DNA of 22,123 nucleotides from an uncultured Clostridia bacterium. Its GTDB lineage: Bacteria > Bacillota > Clostridia > UBA1381. Below the pieces are notes generated by a model. The model saw only the letters and a program-made list of their open reading frames with translations, was not told the origin of the DNA and ran no database searches. The stretch spans positions 1 to 22,123 of the forward strand of contig CAKSFY010000027.1 of NCBI GenBank assembly GCA_934454035.1. The letters are read 5' to 3'. How positions within the stretch are numbered: position 1 is the first letter of the stretch; each line of letters begins with the position of its first letter. Shown here in pieces: positions 5,708 through 13,371 of this stretch. The translations under genes were made by a program, and so were the position numbers.

Positions 5708-6622
5708 TTATATAAGCTCCAAAAGCTTTAAAATCAAAGCCATTCTGACATATTTACCGTTCAAAACCTGCTTAAAATAACATGCTCTCGGGTCGGAATC
5801 AACCTCAGTCGCTATCTCATTCACTCTCGGCAGCGGATGCATAATACATAAGTCTTTCTTTGCATTTTCCAGCTTGGCATTATTTAAAACATATGTGTCC
5901 TTTAATCTGATATAGTCCGCCTCATTAAAGAATCTTTCCTGCTGAACCCTTGTCATATACAAAATATCAAGCTCGCCGATTACTTCTTCAAGACTTCTTG
6001 TCTCATAAAAAGGCAGCTTATTTTTCTCAATGACATCATGTCTGATATAATCCGGCAGCTTAAGCTCATCAGGTGCAATAAGAATAAACCTGATATTTTC
6101 ATAGCGCGACATTGCCCTTATGAGCGAATGGACGGTTCTGCCGAATTTTAAATCTCCGCAAAGACCTATTGTCAGATTTGAAAGCCTGCCTTTTTCACGC
6201 GATATGGTCAAAAGGTCTGTCAAAGTCTGAGTCGGGTGATTATGACCGCCGTCACCTGCATTGATTATGGGAACGGTTGCTTTTTCTGCCGCAACATACG
6301 GAGCACCCTCTTTCGGATGGCGCATTGCAATGATATCGGCATAGCAGCTTACAACCCTGACAGTGTCGGAAACCGTCTCTCCCTTTGAAGCAGAGCTCGA
6401 CGATGCCTCCGAGAATCCCAATACACCGCCGCCAAGCTCCATCATTGCCGCTTCAAAGCTGAGTCTTGTTCTTGTGGACGGCTCAAAAAATAATGTCGCA
6501 AGCTTTTTATATCTGCAGATATCTCTGTATTTTTCGGGATTTTTGATTATATCGTTTGCAGTTTCGAGAAGTTCCTCAATTTCCTGCTCACTCAAATCCA
6601 TAATATCAATAATACTTTTCAT
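5708..6622 (-). CDS. pyrB: Aspartate carbamoyltransferase catalytic subunit
   Basis: A 304-residue enzyme that joins carbamoyl phosphate and aspartate to give carbamoyl aspartate. The phosphate-binding STRTR motif is at 49-53, the mobile loop Ser and Lys appear in SASKGE (77-82), HNHPTQ is at 127-132, and HPLPR (carbamoyl phosphate and aspartate site) is near residue 265. Length agrees with bacterial PyrB (about 305-311). The ATG follows an AAGGAGG site, 14 nt after the pyrE stop. With pyrI following, the trimer is expected to assemble with regulatory dimers. All catalytic motifs are intact. Confidence 0.97.
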   Translation of the reverse strand: MKSIIDIMDLSEQEIEELLETANDIIKNPEKYRDICRYKKLATLFFEPSTRTRLSFEAAMMELGGGVLGFSEASSSSASKGETVSDTVRVVSCYADIIAMRHPKEGAPYVAAEKATVPIINAGDGGHNHPTQTLTDLLTISREKGRLSNLTIGLCGDLKFGRTVHSLIRAMSRYENIRFILIAPDELKLPDYIRHDVIEKNKLPFYETRSLEEVIGELDILYMTRVQQERFFNEADYIRLKDTYVLNNAKLENAKKDLCIMHPLPRVNEIATEVDSDPRACYFKQVLNGKYVRMALILKLLELI

Positions 6623-6636
6623 CAGCTTTTGCCTCC

Positions 6637-7266
6637 TTATTTTATCCAGCTTTCATCCTGCGGATTGTTTCGGAATTGAATCAGCCTTTCCTCGTCCTCT
6701 CTTTTTATATAGCCCTCTTCGGCAGCTGTTTTTACAACTGCATCAAAATCGGTAAGGCTGATATTTTTCACATTTGCAGCTGCAAGTCTTTCCAGTCCCT
6801 TTTTCATTCCGTAAGTAAATATACTGACAATGCCAAGCACCTCCGCACCTGCTGAACGAAGTGCCTCGACAACTTCTATCACGCTGCCGCCGGTAGAAAT
6901 TAAATCCTCAACCACAACAGTTTTCTGTCCCTTTTCAAGCTTGCCCTCAATCTGATTTTGTCTGCCGTGATCCTTTGCGCCGGAGCGTACATACCCCATG
7001 GGCAACCCCATAATATGCGCAGTTATTGCCGCATGAGCAATACCGGCAGTACTTGTCCCCATCAGAATTTCACAATCGGGATATTCCTCCTTTATAAGCC
7101 TTGCAAGACCTTCTTCAATATGAGTCCGAACCTCCGGCGCAGTGAGCGTTAAACGGTTGTCACAATAAATAGGACTTTTGATTCCGCTTGCCCATGTGAA
7201 CGGGTTCTCCGGTCTTAAAAATACTGCTCCGATAGATAACAAATCCTTTGCAATTTCTTTTTTCAT
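6637..7266 (-). CDS. pyrE: Orotate phosphoribosyltransferase
   Basis: A 209-residue enzyme that transfers phosphoribose from PRPP to orotate, giving OMP. The PRPP-binding signature VVVEDLISTGGS is at about 117-128; a basic loop (KDHGRQNQIEG) precedes it, as in family members. A GTG at 7275 would extend the protein by three codons, but the GAAAGG ribosome site ends only 2 nt before that GTG; the ATG at 7266-7264 (MKKEIAK) is at a usable distance and I chose it. The gene lies 22 nt after pyrF and 14 nt before pyrB. It supplies the fifth step of the pathway, feeding the pyrF product. Confidence 0.95.
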   Translation of the reverse strand: MKKEIAKDLLSIGAVFLRPENPFTWASGIKSPIYCDNRLTLTAPEVRTHIEEGLARLIKEEYPDCEILMGTSTAGIAHAAITAHIMGLPMGYVRSGAKDHGRQNQIEGKLEKGQKTVVVEDLISTGGSVIEVVEALRSAGAEVLGIVSIFTYGMKKGLERLAAANVKNISLTDFDAVVKTAAEEGYIKREDEERLIQFRNNPQDESWIK

Positions 7267-7288
7267 TAAATCCACAGCCTTTCATTTA

Positions 7289-7987
7289 TTAATTACAAAA
7301 TTCTTTTACACATCTTTTATATGCCTCAACAGGATTCTCCGCAGCAGTTATCGGTCTGCCGACAACTATATAATCTGAACCGATTTCCTTAGCTTTTGCC
7401 GGAGTTGTGACCCTTTTTTGGTCTCCTGCATCACCGTCTGCAAAACGCACTCCCGGTGTTACAGTAAGAAACGCATTTCCGCAAACGCTCTTGACCTTTC
7501 CTGCCTCGAGCGGGGAGCACACCACTCCGTCCAGTCCGGCATCCGCAGCGTTCTTTGCATAGTGCATGACAACCTCATCGACAGGTCTTTCGATTAAAAG
7601 CTCGTTTCTCATTCTTTCTTCGTCTGTTGAGGTAAGCTGAGTAACGGCTATTAAAAGTGGTCTTGTTCCGTCAGCTCTTGTGAGTCCCTCCAAAGCTGCC
7701 TGCATCATTGCCTTGGTTCCTGCCGCATGAAGATTACACATATCAACATCAAGTTCCGACAGAACAGCCATTGATTTCCGAACGGTATTCGGAATATCAT
7801 GAAGCTTTAAATCCAAAAATATTTTGTGTCCCCTCTTTTTTATTTCGCGTACAATATCCGGTCCTGCCGAATAAAAAAGTTCCATTCCTATTTTTACATA
7901 AGGCTTTTCTTCTTTGAATAAATCCAAAAATTCCATAACCTCTTTTTTTCCGCTGAAATCACAAGCTATAATAACATCTTTTCCCAT
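7289..7987 (-). CDS. pyrF: Orotidine 5'-phosphate decarboxylase
   Basis: A 232-residue enzyme that decarboxylates OMP to UMP, the last step of the pathway. The catalytic Asp-Lys-Asp cluster is seen in DLKLHDIPNTV (59-69: D59, K61, D64), with an early Asp at D10 in IIACDFSG, and the phosphate-binding region TPGVRFADGDAGDQKRV then IVVGRPI near the end. This is the short type I form, as in Bacillus and E. coli. Its ATG overlaps the pyrD stop by one base (TGATG), and a GGAGGA site lies inside the end of pyrD, so translation is coupled. Confidence 0.97.
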   Translation of the reverse strand: MGKDVIIACDFSGKKEVMEFLDLFKEEKPYVKIGMELFYSAGPDIVREIKKRGHKIFLDLKLHDIPNTVRKSMAVLSELDVDMCNLHAAGTKAMMQAALEGLTRADGTRPLLIAVTQLTSTDEERMRNELLIERPVDEVVMHYAKNAADAGLDGVVCSPLEAGKVKSVCGNAFLTVTPGVRFADGDAGDQKRVTTPAKAKEIGSDYIVVGRPITAAENPVEAYKRCVKEFCN

Positions 7988-8898
7988 CAGTGCGCTCCTC
8001 CTGTTAAATCTGATAATTTTCTTATTTTATATTTTTCCGCCGTTTCGGGCAGTTTTTCGATTATTTCTCTGCAAATATACGGATTCACCAGATTTGCAGC
8101 GCCTATCTGAACAGCCGCCGCTCCTGCCGCCATCATTTCAAGGACATCTTCCGCAGATGAAACTCCTCCCATTCCTATAATAGGAATTTTGACCGCTTCA
8201 TACACCTGATAAACCATCCGAACCGCAACCGGAAAAATTGCACTGCCCGAAAATCCGCCCATTTTATTTGCCACAACAGGCTTTTTGGTTTTTAAATCGA
8301 TTCTCATTCCCAAAAGCGTATTTATAAGGCTGATTCCGTCCGCTCCTGCCGCCTCGCATGCCTTTGCAATTTCGCATATATCGGTCACATTCGGACTGAG
8401 CTTTATATATACAGGTTTTTGTGTCACCGCCTTGACAGCTTTGGTCACATCAGAAGCCGCCTTCGGGCTCGTTCCAAAACTCATACCTCCGTTATGCACA
8501 TTAGGGCAGCTGATATTCACTTCAATAATTCCAACCTCCGGACATTTATCAATCCGCTCGCAGCAATAGGCATATTCGTCAATAGAAAATCCGCTTATAT
8601 TGGCAATCACAGGCTTTTTAAATACCTTGCGAAGCTTTGGCAGTTCCTCGGAAATCACCTTGTCAATTCCTGGATTTTGCAATCCGACAGAATTAATCAT
8701 TCCTGCACTGCATTCGGCTATCCTCGGTGTAGGATTTCCGAATCTCGGTTCCTTTGTTGTCCCTTTAAAGGAGAATGAACCCAGCATATTAATATCGTAA
8801 AGCTCGGCAAATTCATAGCCGTAACCAAAAGTTCCGCTTGCCGGAATAATCGGATTATCCAGCGTTATTCCGCTTAAACTTACGCTTGTGTCTACCAT
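7987..8898 (-). CDS. pyrD: Dihydroorotate dehydrogenase, class 1B catalytic subunit
   Basis: A 303-residue FMN enzyme that oxidises dihydroorotate to orotate. It has the class 1 catalytic Cys in NISCPNV (C131), the substrate Asn motif NSVGLQNPG (69-77), and the FMN phosphate site IIGMGGVSSAEDVLEMMAAGA near 240-260. The class 1B assignment rests on the adjacent pyrK, which encodes the electron-transfer subunit passing electrons to NAD+. The class 1B enzyme is the usual form in anaerobic and facultative Firmicutes and needs no quinone. The first 7 bases overlap the end of pyrK, and the ribosome site AGGAGGA lies in pyrK, so the two subunits are translationally coupled. Confidence 0.97.
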   Translation of the reverse strand: MVDTSVSLSGITLDNPIIPASGTFGYGYEFAELYDINMLGSFSFKGTTKEPRFGNPTPRIAECSAGMINSVGLQNPGIDKVISEELPKLRKVFKKPVIANISGFSIDEYAYCCERIDKCPEVGIIEVNISCPNVHNGGMSFGTSPKAASDVTKAVKAVTQKPVYIKLSPNVTDICEIAKACEAAGADGISLINTLLGMRIDLKTKKPVVANKMGGFSGSAIFPVAVRMVYQVYEAVKIPIIGMGGVSSAEDVLEMMAAGAAAVQIGAANLVNPYICREIIEKLPETAEKYKIRKLSDLTGGAH

Positions 8899-9620
8899 AT
8901 TATTTCCTCCTTTTCAAGAATCGGCCCATCCTTGCAGATTCTCTTATTTCCGTACTTTGTCTTGCAGCTGCAACCCATACATGCACCGAATCCGCATCCC
9001 ATTCTTTCTTCAAAGCTGAACTGTCCGCCCGTTTTTGATTTGTTGTAAACGGCTTTTAACATAGGCTCGGGACCGCAAGTGAAAATATAACTGTAATCAG
9101 CCTCCATAGCGGAGGTCACAAAGCCTTTTATCCCCTCGCTCCCGTCAGCGGTGGTTACATAAACTTTTGCGCCGAGTTTTTTAAATTCTTCTTTATAGAA
9201 AATCTCATCGGCGGTATTAAAACCCAATATAACCGATACGTTTTTACCGTCCCTGATAAGCTCCTTTGCCAATCTGTAAAGCGGCGGAACTCCGACCCCT
9301 CCGCCAATCAAAAGCGGCTTGTCTCCGCTTTTTGATTTATCAAAACCGTTTCCGAGTCCCGTAAGCACATCAAGCTCTTCACCGATTTGCATAGCGGACA
9401 TTTTTTCTGTCCCCTTACCCACAGTTTTATATATAATCGTAACGCTTGATTCGTCAAAATCGCAAACTGATATAGGGCGTCTTAAGAAAAATCCGTCAAG
9501 TCTGATATTTATAAAACCGCCCGGTTTTTTAATTTCTCTTGTGTCCCCTTTTAATATCATTTTATATACATTTTCACAAAGTCTTTTATTCTCCGAAATT
9601 GTTAAAATTGTTTGGTTCAA
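8892..9620 (-). CDS. pyrK: Dihydroorotate dehydrogenase electron transfer subunit
   Basis: About 242 residues. It carries a ferredoxin-reductase-type fold: the FAD motif RRPISV near residue 48, a nucleotide-binding Gly run (LLIGGGVGVPPL) in the middle, CGPEPM further on, and a C-terminal [2Fe-2S] site with cysteines at about 209, 214, 217 and 229 (pattern G-C-G-x-G-A-C-M-G-C, then C). It passes electrons from PyrD to NAD+. The start is uncertain: a GTG at 9629 would give 3 more residues, but its GGGGA site directly abuts it, while the TTG at 9620-9618 has GGGGAG about 8 nt upstream and overlaps the pyrC stop as TTGA. I chose the TTG. Confidence 0.93.
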   Translation of the reverse strand: MNQTILTISENKRLCENVYKMILKGDTREIKKPGGFINIRLDGFFLRRPISVCDFDESSVTIIYKTVGKGTEKMSAMQIGEELDVLTGLGNGFDKSKSGDKPLLIGGGVGVPPLYRLAKELIRDGKNVSVILGFNTADEIFYKEEFKKLGAKVYVTTADGSEGIKGFVTSAMEADYSYIFTCGPEPMLKAVYNKSKTGGQFSFEERMGCGFGACMGCSCKTKYGNKRICKDGPILEKEEIIW

Positions 9621-10831
9621 TTTTTCCACTCCCCGTCAATATATGATATTTTTCCTCCGCAGACTGTCAAAAGACATTTTCCAAACAGAATTTCACCGTC
9701 AAACGGTGAGCTTTTTCCCTTTGATATAAATTTTGCGGCGTCTGTTTTTCTCTCGCAGTTTAAATCAAACACGGTAAATGAATTATCCGTCGGCAAGCCG
9801 AATCTTTTTGACGGATTGACCGACATAAGCTCGATAAGCTTTTCAAGAGATATTATATTTTTCTTAACCAAATGAGTGTAAAGTGCAGCAAATGCGGTTT
9901 CAAGTCCGACCACACCCATAAGGCTTTTTTCAAGTCCTTTCGATTTTTCTTCCTTTGAATGAGGGGCATGGTCGGTGGCAATCATATCGATTGTGCCGTC
10001 CTTCAATCCGTCGATCAGTGCAGCTCTGTCACTTTCGGAACGAATAGGAGGATTCATTTTAAATCTGCCGTCCTCCTCTAAGTCATTGTCTGTAAATATC
10101 AGATAATGCGGTGCCGTCTCGCAGGTAACATCTACTCCGTCCGCTTTCGCCTGCCGTATAAGTTCTACACTTTCTTTTGTTGAAATATGACAGACATGAT
10201 ACTTGCAGCCCGTCTCCTTTGCAAGGCGCAAATCCCTTTCTATCGGTTTCCATTCACTTTCGGAACAAATGCCCCTATGTCCATGCGTCTTGGCATAGCC
10301 GCCGTCATGAATATATCCGCCGAAAAGAAGTGAATTGTCCTCGCAATGAGCCGCAATTATTTTGCCGCATTTTTTTGCTGCAAGCATTGCCGCTTTCATC
10401 ATTTCCGAATCTTGCACACCCTTGCCGTCATCTGAAAAAGCAACGCACAGTTTTGAAAGCTCCTCCATATCGGAAAGTTCCTCTCCTTGTTCACCCTTAG
10501 TAATTGAAGCATACGGGAAAACATTTATTTTAGCGTCCCTTTTAATGATTTCAAGCTGTCTTGTTATATTCCGGACACTGTCCGGAACCGGGTTTAAATT
10601 CGGCATGCTGCATACCGATGTATATCCGCTTGCAGCTGCGGCTGCCGTTCCCGAAAGTATTGTCTCTTTATACTCAAAGCCCGGTTCTCTCAAATGAACA
10701 TGTACATCCGCCAATCCCGGAAAAACATACAAACCGGACATTTTTTTATTGATTTCCTCAGTATCAAAGCTGAAACTTTTTTGTATAAACTCTCCGTCCG
10801 AAAAAACATTTGCATTTTCTATTTCTATCAT
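9617..10831 (-). CDS. pyrC: Dihydroorotase (type I)
   Basis: A 404-residue zinc amidohydrolase that cyclises carbamoyl aspartate to dihydroorotate. Metal ligands are visible: H44 and H46 in DVHVHLREPG, D134/D135 in AFSDDGKGV (the position that bridges the metals in the Bacillus-type enzyme in place of carboxylated Lys), H162 in AAHCED, H215 in VCHISTKES, and D287 in ATDHAPHS. Length fits type I (about 400-430). It is the first structural gene of the operon; its CGGAGGA site starts about 16 nt after the T run of the leader terminator, so expression of the whole operon depends on read-through of that terminator. Its end overlaps pyrK. Confidence 0.97.
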   Translation of the reverse strand: MIEIENANVFSDGEFIQKSFSFDTEEINKKMSGLYVFPGLADVHVHLREPGFEYKETILSGTAAAAASGYTSVCSMPNLNPVPDSVRNITRQLEIIKRDAKINVFPYASITKGEQGEELSDMEELSKLCVAFSDDGKGVQDSEMMKAAMLAAKKCGKIIAAHCEDNSLLFGGYIHDGGYAKTHGHRGICSESEWKPIERDLRLAKETGCKYHVCHISTKESVELIRQAKADGVDVTCETAPHYLIFTDNDLEEDGRFKMNPPIRSESDRAALIDGLKDGTIDMIATDHAPHSKEEKSKGLEKSLMGVVGLETAFAALYTHLVKKNIISLEKLIELMSVNPSKRFGLPTDNSFTVFDLNCERKTDAAKFISKGKSSPFDGEILFGKCLLTVCGGKISYIDGEWKN

Positions 10832-10851
10832 GCTATCCTCCGATAAATCTC

Positions 10852-10895
10852 AAAAAAAAGACAATGTGAAAAGCAAAAATACTTTTCCCATTGTC
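10852..10895 (-). terminator. Attenuator: intrinsic terminator in the pyr leader
   Basis: On the minus strand GACAATGGGAAAAG (10895-10882) pairs with CTTTTCACATTGTC (10873-10860) with a single G-A mismatch, an 8-nt loop, and TTTTTTTT (10859-10852). It sits between the pyr promoter and pyrC, so it must be bypassed for the operon to be expressed. The leader-peptide stop codon (10896-10894) overlaps its first two bases. Confidence 0.88.
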
Positions 10896-10950
10896 AACTG
10901 ATTTCAAAATAAAGCAAGGAGTAAAATTGTTCTTTTCTCTTTTTTCTCAT
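10894..10950 (-). CDS. Putative pyr operon leader peptide, 18 residues
   Basis: ATG at 10950-10948 with a good AAAAGGAG site about 8 nt upstream encodes MRKKRKEQFYSLLYFEIS and then TGA. The stop lies in the base of the attenuator stem, so a ribosome that reaches it would cover the stem and prevent termination. The second half of the message is U-rich (UUUUAC, UUGCUUUAUUUUG), where polymerase would slow down when UTP is low. No single amino acid is over-represented, unlike amino-acid attenuators. This matches the known E. coli pyrBI leader mechanism in layout; the mechanism here is an inference. Confidence 0.6.
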   Translation of the reverse strand: MRKKRKEQFYSLLYFEIS

Positions 10951-10964
10951 TTTTATTACTCCTT
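10916..10964 (-). promoter_or_regulatory. Leader hairpin that would cover the leader-peptide ribosome site
   Basis: AAGGAGTAA (minus strand 10964-10956), the ribosome site of the leader peptide, is perfectly complementary to TTACTCCTT (10924-10916) inside the same ORF; a further AAAAT/ATTTT block can pair across a small bulge. Once the ORF is transcribed this far, the site can close unless a ribosome has already loaded. Confidence 0.5.
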
Positions 10965-11045
10965 TTCTTATTGTATTAATTAAAATGCCGTAAAAGATTG
11001 ATAAGCCTATCAATTTGCCTCTCTTGCGACCGCCTGTTTTGTATT

Positions 11046-11075
11046 ATTATACCATGCCACCGGGTCGTTTGTCAA
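11046..11075 (-). promoter_or_regulatory. Promoter of the pyr operon
   Basis: TTGACA (11075-11070, full consensus) and TATAAT (11051-11046, full consensus) on the minus strand with an 18-bp spacer. The leader to pyrC is about 208 nt. The -35 hexamer contains the TGA stop codon of the upstream SDR gene, so promoter and gene end are fused. Within the leader, ATTGATA/TATCAAT (10997-11003 and 11008-11014) makes an extra hairpin. Confidence 0.9.
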
Positions 11076-11818
11076 GTGCTTTTTTTCTTTTGAATGTGAT
11101 ATGCGATTCTGAGCGCGGCTTTATGCGAAACAAGCCTGAGTGCAAACACTCCGAGTTTCATTTTTAATGTCGGAATTATTATCAGCTTACCCGAGAACAT
11201 ATTGTCTACAGCATATTTTGCCGCATACTCACCGGATATTCCCGGCATGGCAAAGCTGACATTTGCTCTTTCGTTAAAATCTGTATTCACAGGTCCCGGG
11301 CAAAAAACAGATATGAAAACATTATTGTTCTTGCGTCTGTTTTCTTCATAGATTGCCTTTGTTAATTGCAAAACATAGTTTTTAGAAGCATAGTAAGACG
11401 ACAACAAAGGTCCTGCCATAAATGCAGCCGATGACGCAACATTTAAAATATATCCGCTGCCTTTTTTTAAGAAATCCCTGTAAAAAAGCTTTGTAAGAAT
11501 ATGCAGTGCGGTTATATTTGTGTCAATCAGCTCAAGCTCCGTTTCAAGATTTGTTTCCTCGAACTTTCCGAATGCACCGAAGCCTGCATTGTTTATCAGA
11601 ATATCTATATTTTCATTTTTTATTTCCTCATAAAGTGAAAAAACCTCGCCGCGTTTTGACAAATCCTTTATATATATTTTGCAGCCGATTTCTTTATTCA
11701 GTCTGTCGAGTCTTTCTTTGTTTCTGCCGACCGCGTAAATTTCAATATTTTTCTTCGCCAGATATTTTGCCATATCTCTGCCGATTCCGCTGCTTGCACC
11801 GGTTATTAATGCTTTCAT
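11072..11818 (-). CDS. Short-chain dehydrogenase/reductase (SDR) family protein
   Basis: A 248-residue classical SDR. The cofactor motif TGASSGIG is at 6-13, NNAG at 76-79, the structural Asn at N101, and the catalytic Ser-Tyr-Lys at S129/S130, Y142 and K146 (Y-x-x-x-K). An Arg at 32 after the second beta strand (AVGRNKERL) suggests preference for NADPH. The substrate is not predictable. An ATG 36 bp further upstream is in frame, but the only good ribosome site (GGAAAGGA, 11838-11831) fits the ATG at 11818. The C-terminal part (LKMKLGVFALRLVSHKAALRIAYHI) is basic and amphipathic and could touch the membrane. It stands alone between a repeat-rich intergenic region and the pyr operon. Confidence 0.88.
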   Translation of the reverse strand: MKALITGASSGIGRDMAKYLAKKNIEIYAVGRNKERLDRLNKEIGCKIYIKDLSKRGEVFSLYEEIKNENIDILINNAGFGAFGKFEETNLETELELIDTNITALHILTKLFYRDFLKKGSGYILNVASSAAFMAGPLLSSYYASKNYVLQLTKAIYEENRRKNNNVFISVFCPGPVNTDFNERANVSFAMPGISGEYAAKYAVDNMFSGKLIIIPTLKMKLGVFALRLVSHKAALRIAYHIQKKKST

Positions 11819-11838
11819 AATTATAATCATTCCTTTCC

Positions 11839-12203
11839 GTGCCGCAGGGCACAAAACAAGTTTGAAAAATTGTCCGCAGGGCTGTTTAAACAGCCGCTTT
11901 TTTGAGGGGATAGGAAAAAAGCTTTGGAATTAACAAACTGAGTCAAAGCTTTAGCTTTGGGATACCCGACAGTGTACTACACAGGGTCTCCCAAAAATCG
12001 TTGATTTTTGGGAAAAAGGAGAAACAGCGTAACAAATTCATCGTGAATTTTAATTCACGATGAAGTATATATCGCTTGTTTCGACGCTGTCGAGCGGCGA
12101 AGTTTGTTGATAGCAAGAAAAGAAATAGTTCTCAAAAAAGACCGGATTACAACAATTATATTTCCTGTAATATATGCTTTTCTCTTCTTTTCTTGCGTTC
12201 CGG
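11839..12203. repeat. Intergenic block of nested inverted repeats
   Basis: No gene lies here, but at least seven dyads do: GTGCC/GGCAC (11839-11852); GGCTGTTTAAACAGCC (11880-11895) followed on the plus strand by GC and TTTTTT, like a plus-strand terminator; GGGATACCC/GGGTCTCCC (11959-11967 and 11984-11992, one mismatch) enclosing GTGT/ACAC; CCCAAAAATC/GATTTTTGGG (11990-12012); TTCATCGTGAATT/AATTCACGATGAA (12037-12064) nested in ACAGCGT/ACGCTGT (12024-12030 and 12084-12090); and GCAAGAAAAGAA/TTCTTTTCTTGC (12113-12124 and 12185-12196) enclosing ATTACA/TGTAAT. This density suggests a repeat element, a MITE or a structured RNA. I recognise no family and see no transposase. Confidence 0.5.
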
Positions 12204-12221
12204 AGTTTTTTAACATCCCCT

Positions 12222-13355
12222 TTATTCCTGCTTTAGCAATAAATATACATTCGGGTGAGGCTCTATTCCCTTTTTCTTATTAAAATCTATAGTTTTCCGG
12301 GCACAGGCACTAACTGCATCGTCAAGATTTTCCACTGCCTTTCTGCGGATTTCGTCAACTCCGGGGAAATCTCTTGACGGCTCGGTCATATCTGCAACAT
12401 AAATGATTTTTTCAAGCACGGTCATATTTTTTCTGCCGAGAGTGTGCCAGCGGATTGCCGAACAAATTTCTTCATCAATTATACCGAATTCACTCTTTAC
12501 AAGCTCCGCTCCGACTTTAGCATGAATAAGCGGCGGATGCGTTTTTTCATAATCGTCAAGCTCAACATCCAAATCCACGCATTTAATTTTGTTTTCTTCC
12601 GTCGAAAGATTTTTTGCACAGTCATGCAAAAGCCCTGCAATATACGCCTTTCTCTGGTCTGCACCGAATATTCCCGCCATTGTCACTGCCATTGAAGCAA
12701 CTCCGAGACTGTGTTTATATCTGTCCGGCTTAAGCATGGCTTTTAAATGCTCCTCCATGCTTTCCGGGTGAATTTTATAAAGCGAATTGCGCTTGATATA
12801 TTCCCAAACCTTTTTATCCAAGAATTTCGACATATCCTTGCCCTCGGAAATATTTTTTCTGATTTCCGACGAGGAAATATCATAAGTTTCATCATGAATA
12901 AGCTTTATGTCCGCACCGTACTTTTCATTAAATCCGTCAATCTCTTTTTCGGTAGGATGCATATCCCTTGCATAAACCAAAATACTGCACATTTTCAAAA
13001 TTTCAAGCGGCTCATGCCATGTAAAGAATGCCTCAAATGAATCGCCGCCTATTATAAAATATATGTCGTCATCGGGATATTCGGATTTTAAATATCTTAA
13101 GGTATCCGATGTGTAGGAATATCCTTCCTTTTTTACTTCATAATCACACACGGAAAAATTATCTGTTCCGTACGTTGCCAGCTTTATCATATGATTCCGC
13201 AAGCTCGCGGCAGTACCGGTCGTTTTATGCGGAGGATTGCCGCCGGTCATGAAAATCACTTTGTCAAGCCCGAACTCCGACATTGCTTTTTTTGCCATTC
13301 TGATATGCGCTTTGTGCGGCGGATCAAAAGTGCCGCCCATAAGTCCTGTCTTCAT
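12222..13355 (-). CDS. nadD: Fusion of nicotinate-nucleotide adenylyltransferase (NadD) and YqeK-type HD hydrolase
   Basis: A 377-residue two-domain protein. Residues 1-195 are NadD: nucleotidyltransferase motif GGTFDPPHKAH (7-17), GGNPPHK (38-44), and the second ATP motif SSSEIR (161-166). It adenylates nicotinate mononucleotide in NAD synthesis. Residues 200-377 are an HD domain of the YqeK type: H215, H244-D245 (LLHDCAKN), H278, H304 and D322. In other Firmicutes YqeK is a separate protein that cleaves Ap4A to ADP. In Bacillus the two are neighbours; here they are one chain. The upstream TTG at 13388 lies in frame but would overlap yhbY; the ATG at 13355 with AAGG just before it is the better start. 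The rsfS gene, expected next, is missing. Confidence 0.93.
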   Translation of the reverse strand: MKTGLMGGTFDPPHKAHIRMAKKAMSEFGLDKVIFMTGGNPPHKTTGTAASLRNHMIKLATYGTDNFSVCDYEVKKEGYSYTSDTLRYLKSEYPDDDIYFIIGGDSFEAFFTWHEPLEILKMCSILVYARDMHPTEKEIDGFNEKYGADIKLIHDETYDISSSEIRKNISEGKDMSKFLDKKVWEYIKRNSLYKIHPESMEEHLKAMLKPDRYKHSLGVASMAVTMAGIFGADQRKAYIAGLLHDCAKNLSTEENKIKCVDLDVELDDYEKTHPPLIHAKVGAELVKSEFGIIDEEICSAIRWHTLGRKNMTVLEKIIYVADMTEPSRDFPGVDEIRRKAVENLDDAVSACARKTIDFNKKKGIEPHPNVYLLLKQE

Positions 13356-13371
13356 TGCCTTGCACCACTTT

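Noticed and set aside
11017..11040. A PyrR-binding loop in the pyr leader: GAGAGGC on the minus strand preceded by GGTCG
   Set aside because: The conserved loop core has UCC directly before a short GAGAGG stretch with closing stems; here the spacing and the stem do not fit. The match is only the 7-mer, so I left it out as a feature.
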